In this document: piece by piece, positions 1-11,265 of the stretch
Numbering within the stretch: position 1 is the stretch's first letter
Layout of the letters: each line of letters begins with the position of its first letter
Origin: Typhlomys cinereus
Lineage: Eukaryota; Chordata; Mammalia; Rodentia; Platacanthomyidae
DNA length: 64,000 nucleotides
Direction of reading: 5' to 3'
Assembly (NCBI GenBank): GCA_023101885.1
Contig: JALPQD010000004.1
Span: 6,849,421 to 6,913,420 of the forward strand
Program-made: the position numbers and the translations under genes
The notes under the pieces: model-generated
The model's database searches: none
What the model was told of the DNA's origin: nothing
What the model saw: the letters and a program-made list of their open reading frames with translations, nothing else

Positions 1-110
1 TGACTTTCAGAAGTCATTTCTCTCCTTTTCCACCATTAGCCTCCGGGAATCGAACTCAGGTCACCAGGTTTGTGAACAAGCACCTTCCGCTGAGCCACCT
101 TGCAAGTCCC
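1..110 (-). repeat. B3/B2-type SINE, 5' part, antisense
   Basis: Read on the minus strand, this is the tRNA-like head of a B3/B2-type SINE. The plus strand shows the usual reversed order: an 'ctccttttccacca' segment, 'gaatcgaactcaggtc' (the Pol III B-box region) and 'ctgagccacctt' (the A-box region), ending in a C-run. The copy continues beyond the left edge of the window, so its tail is missing. It is moderately diverged. Family assignment is from memory of rodent SINE consensus sequences. Confidence 0.8.
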
Positions 111-167
111 CATATTATTATTACCGTGATTTATAAACTGGGGCTATGTGCAAGAATAATTCCTCCA

Positions 168-476
168 GTGAAGGAGAGAATCAACATCTGAAAGTTGTCC
201 TCTGATTACCAGAGGTGGGTTGTGGTGTGAACAAACCTCCTCTCTGTGTCTCTCTGTCTGTCTGATCTGTCTGTCCTCTCTGGGTCTCTCCCTGTCTCTC
301 TGTCTCTCTCTCTATCTCTGTTCTGTGTGTGTCTCTCTCTCTTCTGTTTCTGCATCTCTCTCTGTATCTCTGTCTTTTTCCTCTGTGTGTCTGTCTGTCT
401 TTCGCTCTGTCCTCTCTCTGTGTCTGTCTCTGTCTCTCTGTATCTCTGTCTCTCTCAAATAAATAAGCTTAAAAGA
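168..476 (+). repeat. 5'-truncated SINE with long CT-rich tail, flanked by 13-bp TSD
   Basis: The body at 168-235 matches the downstream half of a B3-type SINE (gaaggagagaatcaac, then aaagttgtcctctga). About 220 bp of imperfect (CTCTGT)n pyrimidine tract follows, then an A-rich end with 'caaataaataa'. The 13-mer aataattcctcca occurs exactly at 155-167 and 477-489, directly flanking the element. This is the target-site duplication expected of LINE-driven retrotransposition. The tRNA-like head is absent, so this is a 5'-truncated insertion. Frames read through the CT tract are low-complexity Ser/Leu/Cys and not coding. Confidence 0.85.
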
Positions 477-588
477 AATAATTCCTCCATGGGGCCTCAC
501 AAGAAAGCAATGCCCATGTAGCAGCTCACAGAGGATACTTAAAATATCAGCCCTGTTTCTCTTCTCTACCTTCCCATCTTGCTAGCTC

Positions 589-718
589 ATTTATTTATTT
601 GTCTATTTATAACCAGATCTCTCTATGTGGCTCAGGGCTGGCCTCAGATTCAAAACCCTCCTCTTGGACTTCTTGGGGATGGGATTGCAGGCACACACTG
701 CCTGCACCGAGTCCCCCG
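589..718 (-). repeat. B1-type SINE, antisense
   Basis: The plus strand reads as an inverted B1: an inverted A-tail (atttatttatttgtctattt), then 'gatctctctatgtggctcag', 'ggctggcctcagattc', and finally 'gggattgcaggcacacactg'. The order and length (about 130 bp) fit a complete, diverged 7SL-derived B1 monomer whose sense strand is minus. Confidence 0.8.
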
Positions 719-824
719 GTTCTCAAACAACACCCCAATGTCCAGCCTCCCACCCTTCCCTGGCAGTTCTAAAGACTCACGGAGCATCAGCCCATCTCTA
801 GGTTAGGAGGATCATCACTGTGCT

Positions 825-905
825 TGCAGGCAGGGAAACTGAGGCAAAGGGCTGGAAAGGAACGGAGTTACAGGCGAAGGTCAGAGTTGGGATGTAGACT
901 CAGAG
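825..905 (-). repeat. Possible MIR fragment, antisense
   Basis: Contains 'gggaaactgaggcaaag', typical of the reverse complement of the MIR core, followed by 'aaggtcagagttgggatgtagactcag', similar in order to the MIR head. It is old and diverged, and the match is from memory only. Confidence 0.4.
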
Positions 906-1260
906 TTGTGTTGATGGTTAGTAAGGGTAAATATAACCTCAGCTGGCAACTCTTCCAAGTTCAAGGAAGAAAACAGCATCCAGGTGCCCAGCAGGTGATT
1001 ATGGTGGGGTGGGGGGGGGCACCTCCGGATAGAAGGGGCAATTAGAAGCCTTCTGCTTCTGGGCCACCTGCCTTCTTTTCCCACAAGCCCACAGTTCCAG
1101 CCTGGCTGCCCTGGTCACGGTGGGAGGGGTTCGCAGCCAGCTGGCGCTTCCCCGCTGACGGCTAGCGGTCCTTCCCAGGCAGAGACGCTGGAGAAAAGCC
1201 CAGCACGTGGGAGCGGGTAGCATCATCAAGGATCCCACGAGAAGGCCCCTGCCCCACCAA

Positions 1261-1440
1261 TTATAAACAGCACCTGGAGCACACGCACACACAGACAAAC
1301 CAGCTGCTCCCGGGTCAGGTGACTGGCACGGAGGAGGAAGGCAGCCAGCCAATGGGCAGGGAGAATGCCACCAACGGGAGGGATAAAAGGACTCATTTGG
1401 ACTCAGCGCCCATCTCTGCACACTGCCTGGCGGGGGTCTC
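1261..1440 (+). promoter_or_regulatory. Candidate promoter/enhancer block (E-boxes, CCAAT, TATA-like)
   Basis: A compact run of motifs lies in one orientation. There is a TATA-like ttataaac at 1261, E-boxes CACCTG (1271-1276), CAGCTG (1301-1306) and CAGGTG (1316-1321), a CCAAT box in agccaatggg (1349-1353) and a second TATA-like gataaaagg (1382-1390). If the last is used, transcription would start near 1410-1420. CCAAT about 30 bp upstream of TATA is a plausible core-promoter arrangement, and the E-box cluster resembles tissue-specific promoters. No recognisable first coding exon follows, so a non-coding transcript, a remote first exon, an enhancer or chance are all possible. Confidence 0.3.
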
Positions 1441-1444
1441 CCTC

Positions 1445-4400
1445 TCCTAAATCAAGCAGTGCTGTGGAAGAGGAAGGCTCAAATTTCTCTTATCTCTGGA
1501 GCCCTGCACCCTAGGATAGATCCTGAAGTGAAGTGTCTCAAAGACTTCTGATGGGAAAGAAAAAAAGTTAAGGGATGAGGGGTTACTCTGAGTTTAAGGT
1601 GGGAAGTATCTGGGTCTCAAGTAGAAGAAGCTCTGAGGGACCCAGACGGGAAAGGAGGGGCGAGGCCAGGGAACTGCCGGTGGGAGTGAAGGGTGGGGAA
1701 GGGGAAGAAGCGGGGTGGAGCCAAGGGTTGGGTCGGGGAAGTGGGGTGGCCTGTCTAGACCCTACGTGGCTACTGAAAGCTTGCTCTTCTGGGGGGGCCT
1801 TCAGAAGTGAAGGAAAGCAATCCATCTCCAAAGCTTTGTCACCAAAATCCTAGTCCATTGATGAGACCCTGATCTCTCACCTACCTCCCTGTTAAATCTA
1901 GACGGGATACAACCGTAAACTTAAAAGATAGGGCTGGGAAACAGGAGCCGGGTCTCATAGCTGCTGTCTGGCTTTGCGACCCTAGCTGTGAACCTCTACG
2001 GGTGCAAAGCTCACTGTTGGGGCTGCAGGATTCTCGAGGGTCCCAGGCTGAGAACACAAAATGGCAAAAGCAAAAGTGCTCATTGGAGGGGTGGGGGGTA
2101 GTCGGGGGGACTCCGTGGCTGTGGTGACCTAGCATGCACCTGGTTCCAGAAGGACCCTAGCTGCAGCTCCTGTCTCCTGAGCTGTGAGCAGAGCCTGGCC
2201 GGGCTGAGAAAGCATGGGACCACTTGCTGGCTGAAGCTTGAGTGGCTACAGTGGGCTCTTGCGATGGGTCTTGCTCTCTGCCAAGCACTGTGCACGAAAG
2301 CTGTGACCTGCACAGCCCTGAGTAGCTGACTGAAGTGCTTGGTGTGCTGAAACTCTTCCTGCAGGGTTCAGAGATCAAGAGGAGGGGTTAGTTAGCCTGA
2401 TCTCAGAGCCTCAAAAGCCTATCAAAAGCCTATGAGGGTTGAAAGGTCAGCTGGTCAGAACACTGGGCAACTCTTCCTCCCAGGGTACCCACTTGTATCT
2501 CTCACTGTAACCAAAGTTACTCTTGGTTTCTTGGATGTAAGAAAGCAGGAACCTGAGACAGTGCAGGATAAACTCAGGATAAACTCAAGGACACTTGGGG
2601 AAGAGTGGGGTCTCCACCAGGCCAGGGCCACCTGACTCCTTAGCAACCCGTCATCGGCCCAGGGGTCGGGATGGGCGGGGACCTGGGTGCCCAATTACAC
2701 AGCTTTTTTCCGCTTCTCTCATGCATTCAGCCCCCCGGCATTCGGTGAAGGAAGCTGAGTCACCTGGTGGTCTTGCTGCTAAGTATTCACACCCCCCCCG
2801 AAAAACCCCTGGACGGCTTACAGAAAGCGTTTTGACCAAAGGGTCACGCACAGCCATGGCACTTCTATTCGGCCGCCTTGTCTTGCTCTTTTGCTGTTGT
2901 CTTTAGCTGTGAAATAGCAATAAAACTCAACGCCTGCTTGTCAGGTGTTAGCTCTGGTCTCCACGCAGAAGGTTCCAGCAGCTGTCGCCTAGAGACAGAT
3001 TGCTCACAGGTGGAGCCGGCCGATGACCTGTCCATCTCAAACACTCCAGCTGGAGGCACTGGGCCTAGGGAAGTATGTGGGCCTCCTCCATGCCTGCCTG
3101 TTCCCTTGGTTACGCCCAGAATAAAAAGGCCCTTGAGGAAACCGTCAATCCATGCGGCTTGTGGTAGAGCCCATCCCACGCTCAAAGCAGAAACGCTGAA
3201 TGTTTGTGTGCGTGTTTTAAAGAACTCGAGGCCGTTCATGTGCTGAGGATGAACTTGTATCCTGGCTTTCAGCTAGATCTTAGACCAGGTCTACCTGCAG
3301 TTTCTAGGGATGCTGGGTCTTTTCCCCTGCCAAGATTGTGGGATCCCTGAGGCAGTGTTATGGGTGGGCAGGCTGTCTATTACAGAGCCCATCTGAGAGG
3401 AAGAGGCTTGAAGACAGGCGGTTGTTGCTCAGAATCATCTTGTCAATGTGTCAGATAATCTCAGGTGTATATACTCATATACTCAAGAGTGGGACTACTT
3501 GCCCACAGGGCTTCCCGGGTGTACTGAGGGGCAGAAGGAAGGCATTACCCTGGAGCAGGAGCAAAACTGGGCTCTGGAGATGCTGTTACTGCTTGGAGCT
3601 GCCAGAACTTGAATTTCAGGGGCACAAAAGATGAGGGTGGGAACTCAGCCTTGCCTGTGTCTTGATGCACCACAGCTGAGCCAAGTTCTTAAGTGACTGT
3701 CTTTGCCCCCCAGCACCCCCCCATGGCAGATAATGGTCCTAGACTTGACAGTAACTTAGCCTCAGAAGTGGTCTTGACTTTACAAGTGGAGGGAGCAGAA
3801 CCTGAGGGTCGGTCACCTTGGCTTTCTGAACATGGCAAGTACGGGCTGTTGAGTCAGATTTCAGACTTTGCCCACCCCCCTTCCTGGTCTCTTACAACCA
3901 AGAAGAACCGAGGGTAACTTTGGGCGATGAAAGTGATGGGGACCTGGGAGGACCCATGATCTCAAAGGGCCGGAGCCACAACACGGTGTTCAGCTGAGCA
4001 GTTAACCCTTAAGACAGCTGCGGCGGATGAATAGGCGTGGCTTGGTGCACCTGGGGACGGGGTAGCCAATTCTCCCTTTGCAGTTCTTCAAAGGGAACAG
4101 GTGCAGAGCATTCAGAGCCGAGTGGACTACCGTAATGAACGTGTTTTCTCACAGCACTTGGCCAAAACAGCTTAAGGTTCGGAGCCAACCCGGGGGTGCC
4201 CACCAACGGGGACAGGCGATGTGTGCGATGTAGAAAGGAGTCTATCAGGTGTGAGAACAAAATTACGCGCAGGGAAATAGTTGCGCTTACAACGTGAATT
4301 AAGCCTGTCTCAAACGAAATGTCTTCTCAGGCTAGCAGTTCCTAGATTGTATATAAATGAACATGACATCACATGTGTACCCGACATGGATGGAAGCAGA

Positions 4401-4505
4401 CGTGAATCTGTCAAGGGGAACAAAAAGGAGCAGGGAAGGGTCAAGAGATGGTGGGTATAGGGATGTACTCAACATAGAGAAGACTGGGAAGTCAGTCCTT
4501 TCCAC
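1445..4505. other. Anonymous non-coding stretch
   Basis: No gene or clear mobile element is recognised. Short direct duplications occur at about 2408-2431 (11-bp unit) and 2567-2588 (about 12-bp unit). There are C-runs near 2792 and G/C-rich patches. Open frames here are short and without family resemblance. Confidence 0.6.
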
Positions 4506-4507
4506 CT

Positions 4508-4580
4508 TGTGGGCTTGGAGGGATTCAAGTCCCAGGTTTGTGAGCAGGCATCTTATCAGCTGTCTCCGCCGATCCCAAGT
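4508..4580 (-). repeat. Possible B3/B2-type SINE fragment, antisense
   Basis: The segment 'gtgggcttggagggattcaa...ccaggtttgtgagcagg...atcagctgtctccgcc' has the order of an inverted tRNA-like SINE head (anti-B-box, spacer, anti-A-box). It is strongly diverged, about 70 bp long, and no tail or TSD was found. Confidence 0.45.
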
Positions 4581-5500
4581 ATGACTTAACTAAAACCTAA
4601 ACACAAGGTGGTAAAATAGCACAAGGGACTCCGTTCACAGAATTCTGCTTAAATAAGCACAGGAATCAAGATGGGTCTCCAGGAATACTCCATGAAACCC
4701 CAGTTTTCTAACCATGTGTGGTAACCCTGACTAGTCTAAAGTAGAAGCTGGACATGGGCTGGGTGGCAGATGTGTCCATCGAAAGGCAGGATGTCTTCAT
4801 ATTTCTTGTGCAGGCCGTCAACATGCTGACCTGGAACACCCTGGGGAAGGGTGTCACAGGGAGATGGCGTATGTGATTCTGGGCCACAGGCCACATGAAG
4901 ACTTTGAGCGGATTCTGTCCAGGGACTTTGTCTAAATGGATCCGACATGAGTTCATTTAGCACGAACCATCAGAAGCTACCATGAAAGCCTCACTTGAGG
5001 CCCTCAGACTTTGCGAGCATGTTTTCCCCTACTTTGGAAACGTGGCCATTTTATTATACAGGGTATTCTTCATAATAGATGCCTATGATGGCTCTAATTG
5101 GAGAGGGGATGTGAGTCTAGATTGCATGACGCCCCCTAATCATTTGAAAAACAGTCCTCATAAAGAAGTTTGGGATGGATAAACCTATCTTGGGTTATAT
5201 AACCTGTGACTTCCCAACCGTATTAGGGAATCTTTCTCCCTCTGTACTATGTATATAGTTTGTAATTTCACATAAAATTGGTTTCTTCCAACAGTAGTAG
5301 CCTACAGCTGCTCATTTAAGTTGAATGTCTCAGAAGTAGCTGCTCAGATCTTAATGGCATCTCTAAGACTGAAGGATCTTGGGAATCACGCTAGAGAGCT
5401 GAAGAGGCCGAGCTCTGGCATCAGACAACAGCAGCAACTGTAAGGAGGCAGTGACATCCCAGCAGTGGACTCGGCTAGTCCCTGCTCCATGCACTTATCA
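4581..5500. other. Anonymous non-coding stretch
   Basis: Mostly AT-moderate DNA with no recognisable exon, repeat family or RNA gene. The small open frames at 4708-4963 (minus) and 4982-5182 (plus) show no known domain. Confidence 0.55.
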
Positions 5501-5635
5501 TTGGAAAGCGCCATCCACTGGGCTGGGCCTTCCCGATGATCAATTACATCAGCTGAAGGCTTGTTCCCGGGCCTGCTCTAGCTGTTCAATTCTCACAGCT
5601 GTGTCCCCAGACAGCCCGAAACTGTCAAGCTGATG
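5500..5635 (-). repeat. Possible ERVL-type LTR fragment, antisense
   Basis: Contains 'ccactgggctgggcc', 'gatcaattacatcagctgaaggctt' in diverged form, and 'aactgtcaagctgatgcctg'. This order is like the end of the ERVL-type LTRs at 47.4 and 54.2 kb (ctgggctgggtt, atcaagtacctgcaga, ctgtcaagttgaca). It is diverged and incomplete, and the limits are approximate. Confidence 0.4.
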
Positions 5636-5639
5636 CCTG

Positions 5640-6805
5640 AATCTTGGCTACCACATGAGCTTCATGGTGTGCAGCTGGGCCCATACTCGGAGCTGTCTGC
5701 TTTCGTCTCCGGCTGTCCGGTCACCTCTACTTGAAAAAGTAGCTGATTTGATGGGCTGTGTCTGTTTCATACACTTAAGTATCTGAAGCCAAGGGGTCAC
5801 TGGGTACCCCCCAGAGTCTTGATGTGAGCATGACTGACAGGCACAACAGTCACTTTGTGAATGATCTCAGCCTAGCATGCTGGTCTGTCTAGTAGATTCC
5901 TGTGGCCATAACCCTCCTTAAAGTCCCTGAGGTGTAGGGCCTAGCATCAGGTAGTTGGGAGAAGCGTGTCTCAGTACCTCACAGCTGACTGCCTGCCCAT
6001 CATGCACTGTGCAGAGTGGCTTTGGGGTGTCACAGAGCCTCAAAGATGTAACTGTGGCCACCAGGGAGTCTGACGTCACAGCAGAACCCCCATGCGAAGT
6101 TGGGGGTTGTCTTGGAGTGGGGTGGGAGTGCTTTAAAACAGCATCATAGCCAGAAGAGAGAGGTGGGCCTTAGGCCACTAAACCTGGACTGGGTGTGGCC
6201 ACAGATGGTGCCTGACCTCTAGCCTGGTGCTAGGACTACAGTTGGCTCTTCAGTAAGTCTCGCCAGAAATCCAGCAACACATGAAGAAAAATAGCTGAAT
6301 TGATGATGTGCTTTAAGTACCAGGCACAGGCAACACAATTGGTCATGGCAGGCAAGCTTCCAAGCCCAATCAGTGAACGAACCCCCTGGTCTAAAAACAA
6401 GGTGGACTCCTGAAGAACCGTACCTGAGGTTGACCTCTTGACTTGCACACAGGCGTACATGGATGTGTACCCTGGCATCACAGACTGAGAAAGCGAAACT
6501 CCAAGTGCCTACTGTATACAAGGGATTAGACTTGAACAGCAGGGACTAGTATTTTAGAACCTGAGGCCACAGCTATTGCGATGGCCGTCTGTTTACACGG
6601 CTTCTTGGGAGAAGCAGGCCCCTTAACACATGATTTTTCTTTCGCAGTGTCTGCTCGAGGGAGCAAATAGTGTGCACCTGCGTGTGCCTGTGGCAGCCTA
6701 AGGGTGATAAACAATTCTCCATGGCTCTTCACCTCATTGGGAGCCTGGTCTCCAATCGGACCCAGAGTTCCATTGGGGCTAGTCTAACCCGCCAGCTTGC
6801 TCTAG
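5640..6805. other. Anonymous non-coding stretch
   Basis: No gene, RNA or mobile element is recognised. Frames of 60-100 codons on both strands overlap one another and carry no identifiable motif. Confidence 0.55.
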
Positions 6806-6940
6806 GAATCCTCAGGTTCTGTCTCTAGGATTAGGATCACAGGTGGGATGCCACACCGACCTGGCATTTTTATGTAGGAGCTGGGGTGACAAATGCTCTC
6901 AAAAGGAAGGGTTTTAACCACTGAACCATCCCCCCAGCCC
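6806..6940 (-). repeat. B4-type SINE fragment, antisense
   Basis: Reads as the B1-to-tRNA-like junction of an inverted B4: 'ggattaggatcacaggtg' (B1-like end), 'tggcatttttatgtaggag', 'ctggggtgacaaatgctct', then 'accactgaaccatcccccca'. Length (about 135 bp) and order fit a partial, diverged copy with its sense on minus. Confidence 0.7.
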
Positions 6941-6944
6941 TTAA

Positions 6945-7385
6945 TGCATGCTTGTGACAGCAAAACTCGGTATCCTAAACATTCTTGAAGAATTCTTGAG
7001 TCGATCTGAAACGTCTAGGGGACACTCTACTCAAGGATCCCCTACCATGCTGCTGTCAAGTACCTGAGGCTTAAAATTCTCCTGGAATAAAACACTAGAA
7101 TTAATAACTTGGTGCTTCATAAAAAGTTCCAACTGCCCATTCTGCTGCTGTGCCCAAATCTAGAGATTCATTGGGAACCTTGCTTTTGGCCAGGGAAGAC
7201 TTTGCAGTCATGAGAGGCCCACAGGCTCCTGAGCAGACAATTTTTATTTTTATCTACCCTAGGAGATGGCTGATACAAAGGTCCTGAGGTGGAATTGAAC
7301 CCGTAATGACCCAAAGAATAAGAGGGAAGGGTGGCATGGGGGTGCTCACAGAGGTGGACTATGTTCTGGAGGGCTTAAAGTTTTG
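6945..7385. other. Anonymous non-coding stretch
   Basis: No feature recognised apart from ordinary AT-rich DNA. It ends where the 34-bp minisatellite begins. Confidence 0.5.
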
Positions 7386-7388
7386 GAC

Positions 7389-7500
7389 TTTATCCCAAGG
7401 GAATGGGAGTGTCCCAAGGGAATGTGGGGCTCTTCTGGATTTTATCCCAAGGGAATGTGGGGCTCTTCCTGTACTTTATCCCAAGGGAATGTGGGGGCTC
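7389..7500. repeat. 34-bp minisatellite, about 3 copies
   Basis: The block 'tttatcccaagggaatg' starts at 7389, 7441 and 7475, and a partial 'tcccaagggaatgtgggg' begins at 7412. The last two full units are 34 bp apart. The first interval (52 bp) equals one unit plus a partial 18-bp unit. Small and imperfect, the array probably arose by slippage. Confidence 0.85.
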
Positions 7501-7827
7501 TCCATCTCTGGCAGCTGCTGGCTGGACAGGTCCCAGGGGAAGTCTGCAGTCTGTTCTAGTTCTGCCAAGGGACACACAGCTGGAATCGGCAAGCAATTCT
7601 GGTGCAAGCTGAAAGCGGCAAAGAGCTGGATACTTGGGACACAGTGAAAGTGTCAAAGTGATAGGGTGGGCAACCTTGAACCCCGCCCCCCCAGGGAAAG
7701 TGCTGGAGGGGGTATTGAGATGTGAGAAGGACCATCCAAGATAACTCTAGTCAGGACTGAGCCCTGAGAGACCAGGATCCTCAGCTGAGTATCAGAAGTG
7801 GCTGAGAAAGGACTGCTTGGCTCTTTG

Positions 7828-7881
7828 TACTGTAAGCCGAATGTAGAAAGTAGTACAACTTTCTACATTCGGCTTACAGTA
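7828..7881. repeat. Perfect inverted repeat: 24-bp arms, 6-nt loop
   Basis: The left arm 7828-7851 (tactgtaagc...gaaagt) and right arm 7858-7881 (actttc...gcttacagta) are exact reverse complements over 24 bp, around the loop agtaca (7852-7857). Pairing stops at both ends (outer g/g, inner a/a). As RNA this would form a perfect short hairpin from either strand. It lacks an obvious TSD and does not match a MITE or miRNA I know. An inverted duplication by template switching is the simplest origin. Confidence 0.95.
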
Positions 7882-8018
7882 GAGGCAAACTGAGGAGTTG
7901 GGGTTATGGCAGTGCCACGAACCCTGGGAAGGAGCAAGGACCTGGTATTGCTGAGCATGCAAAGGTCTCCAGCCAAACCCTCTTTTCTCAGATCAGAACA
8001 CACCCCAAGACCAAAGTC

Positions 8019-8038
8019 TTTTTTTTTTTTTTTTTTTT
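8019..8038. repeat. Poly-T tract
   Basis: An uninterrupted run of 20 T. No SINE body was found next to it that would make it an inverted A-tail, so it is listed as a simple homopolymer. Confidence 0.9.
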
Positions 8039-8039
8039 G

Positions 8040-11000
8040 CAAACAAATTCTGTAATTCTATGGACTGTTAGGATGTGTTCTATCAGCCAGTGAACGAGGG
8101 AGTCGAAGCATTTCAGGGAAGGGATGGAGAAAGGAAGTGACGTTTTCTAGTCTGGACGTGCTACAGTGGCTTGAGTTTTTCTACAGTAGCTCTGTGAGGA
8201 TCTTGCTCTGTAGCTCATGTCCTCCTTGGAGACTTCCTGCTTTCTACCAGGAGCTGAAGGCCACTCCTGGGGGCCTCACCCCAGAGCCACACAACCTCTA
8301 GGCAGGCCTGGGTCTGGTGTTAGCAGGGGACCTTCCAGCCTCGGTGAGCCAAGCCTAGGGGGAACCGAGTGGCACCGGACAGGTGTGCCTTGGGCCACGT
8401 TGCCCTACACCCCTCCGGAGACTCCAGTTCCGCTAACTGTCCTTCAAAAAATGACTTGGCGTCAGCTCTGGGTCTGACTGCGTGGAGCGTGTATCGTATC
8501 CTGTCTGTCTCCTAGAAACGAGTCCTGGATTCAGATGGTCCTGAAGAGAGAACCAAGCAAAAGCTCAGGCAAAGAAGGTCCTGGGACCACCCAGGCTCTG
8601 AGGTGGTCCTCAGTGCTCTTCCTCACCCCCGAATCTTAGGAGCCTCAAGGATGGATGGTTTCCATGAAGGGGACCAGCCCTTAACCCGAGGCAGAAAAAT
8701 GTCCCAGCAGCTGTGTCTAGCACAGCAGGCTGACTTCTGCCTCTGGGGACGTGAGTCATTCTTTTATTGTAAAAAGTCATGGCTTTTCCAAGACTTTTAA
8801 CTTCAGGAGGCGCCTGAGCAAGTTAAACTAACGAGTTTCAACTGCTCTGGCCACTTCAGCTGATGAGGGAGTGGTCTCCAGAGCTCTTTAGCAGTTCAGT
8901 TGGAACAGCTCGATGGCTAGGAGAATCCCTCGGGTCTTTGAGGCTGAATCTTGATGACACGGGGGAAACTGAGGCTCTCCTGACCTGAGTTAAGGCTGGC
9001 CCCCATCTCTGACTCCAGTGGACACGTGGTTGCCCTCCACTGCAGGGGGAGTCATCCTCCCCTCCGTTATCGTCCAGCTTCTGAGCTGCACGTGTATTGA
9101 AGTTGAAGCAACTCAGTTGGGAATGAGCAATGCATGCCCTCCAAGGTCATTCCTAATGACCACCAAGAACCACAGAGTGGACAGATGGGCAGCCGCGTGG
9201 GTGACTACTCTAGGAGTGGACCTGTCCAGTAGATGATGCTTGTGGCTTTCCTCTCATCAATCCTCCTCCTCCCCTTCCACGTCAGCTGCTGCATCCCTGT
9301 GGGCATCCATGCAAAGACCCCTCCCCTGCAGCTTCTGGAACCTAAGCACACTAGAGGAGCTCCTGAGGAAGCCCAACTCTTCCCAGAACACTAGGGAGTA
9401 AATAGACTGACCCTCTTTCACGGGACCATGGGCAACCCCTCCACTTCCCCATTCTTTGTAGGGTTCTCTCCTAGTAAGTCTCCTGTCGTCTCTGCCATAA
9501 AACCTGTGCTTTGTGGTGTGGGAAGTAAATGGATTTTCCTCTAGCAGATGGTACCAAGGGATGTGGGCAGAACAGATGTGGGAGACTCAGCAAGGGAGGT
9601 CACATACCCCCTTGAACTTCATCTGCAGCTCTGAAGAGAGGGGTAGATGCCTTGGTCTTGGCACAAGGGTGTAGAGCTGTGCTGGTGGCCTGGGGATGGG
9701 CTAGACCTCAAGTCATGGGATGTGCTATCTGCAGACAGACAAGACGCAGCCGGGTCCCTCTGGCTTGGCTTCTAAGCATCTAGCACACAGCGGGGGGGAG
9801 GGGGGATCGTCACGTCTGTGACGGTAGTGTGGTCCCACCTAAGATGTAGCCTTCAGAAGGAAGCCACTTGGTGGGCGGAGCTTCCAGGTAAGGCAAGAGC
9901 ATGTCTCAGCTACTCTGCCGCAGAAAGCTGGCTTGGAGATGAGACCTTCAAGCTCCACAGGCACCTGTTTGGTAGCTTCGAGCTGAAGTCTTGGTAGGCC
10001 AAATAGTCCACAGCAGCAGGGTCAATAGGGATTTCAACAGCCTTCAGAATTTGGAAGGGGGGGTCCTGGCTGTCGGATAGGGACTCTTTCATCAGCCAGA
10101 CACTAGTTTTCTAGAGGGGAGTGTATGTCATCACCACATGCTACTTGCTTGTTCATTGGCTTTCTGTCCTTCGAGGTTCCACTGTCTAAATGGCTTACAG
10201 CTCTTGGTCTAGCACAGGCTAGGTGTTAGCAGAAGATCCTCGATTTCTAGGTCCTCTTTGTCGATGAGAAGGCCCCTTCTAAAGTGGGGAGAAATGAGTT
10301 TTAATAACGGACCTGGACTCAGATTTATGTAATGTCTGGTGTGGACACATATAGAGGGGGAACTCAGGATGGGCTTCTTGCTGAGTGGTCGTCAGCTACC
10401 TTGTCACTTGGGTCTTGGTGACTGTGAATGAAATTGGATGTCCTGGCTGGACTTTTGGCTAACTGAGCATCTGAGCTTCTATAAACTAAACAGCTCTTAC
10501 CCTTTCCCCCTCCCCCTGTGAGCCCTTTTCTTCCCCAGCTTAGTAGGTTGCACTGAGCTAGCCTGAGATTCTCCTGGTCTTCTCTGCCTCTAACAAAATG
10601 GAAGGCAGGATCATCCTGTTCCTTAATAGGGACTCCAAAAACCTTGACTGGGCCCAAAGCGCCCCCCCCAGTGTTTTGCGGTGCATGCTATGGAGACAGG
10701 CAAATAACACGTGTGGTGACTACCTGAGCCCATTGTGAAAGAAGCCACGCAGCTCGAGAGACGTTTGACAGCCCTCAGCTCCGGAGCCCAGTCACGCAGG
10801 CACCTGGCTGGGTCCAGGAGGGAGGGGAGGCGTTGACTGAGCAGTTTGCATCTGAAAAGACCTTCAGAGACCTGTTCCCAAGATGGCACCTGTGCTTGGG
10901 GACTGAGGGGGACAGGGTTGAAGTCTCCCCATACCACGAACAAGTCACAAGCTCCTGGTCGCCTAGCCTGCCGGCACAGTGAATCCTCCCTGTGACTTTG

Positions 11001-11165
11001 AACTTCTGGAGTCTGATGTCAAGACATCCAGCTTCCAGGTTTCCTGGGGATTTAGTCTCGACCCTTCCCAGGGTTGCCTTCAGAATGCAGAGATCTGGAA
11101 AGGCTCAGGGACTCTTGCCCCTGGGGGTCACATGGGGTGCATACGAATTGCAAGTCTTAAAAGGA
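8040..11165. other. Anonymous non-coding stretch
   Basis: No gene or clear repeat family is seen over about 3.1 kb. A short MIR-like 'ggggaaactgaggctc' lies near 8963, and a G-rich tract that could form a quadruplex lies at about 9790-9806. Frames of 60-106 codons occur on both strands without recognisable domains. Confidence 0.55.
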
Positions 11166-11221
11166 ATTGCTTATCCTTTCTCGGCTTTTCTCTGAACCCC
11201 TGCTTGGACTGTTTGCATCAG

Positions 11222-11265
11222 GATTTGGTCTTAATATCTGGATGAAGATTTGGTCTTAATATCTG
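11222..11265. repeat. Short tandem duplication, 25-bp period
   Basis: The 19-mer gatttggtcttaatatctg occurs exactly at 11222-11240 and 11247-11265. The motif resembles 'ttaatatctg' of U2 snRNA; see the separate finding. Confidence 0.9.

Noticed and set aside
220..521. Ser/Leu/Cys-rich and Arg/Glu-rich frames
   Set aside because: They are translations of the CT-rich microsatellite tail of a SINE.
8019..8038. Inverted SINE A-tail
   Set aside because: No SINE body could be found on the expected side of the T-run.
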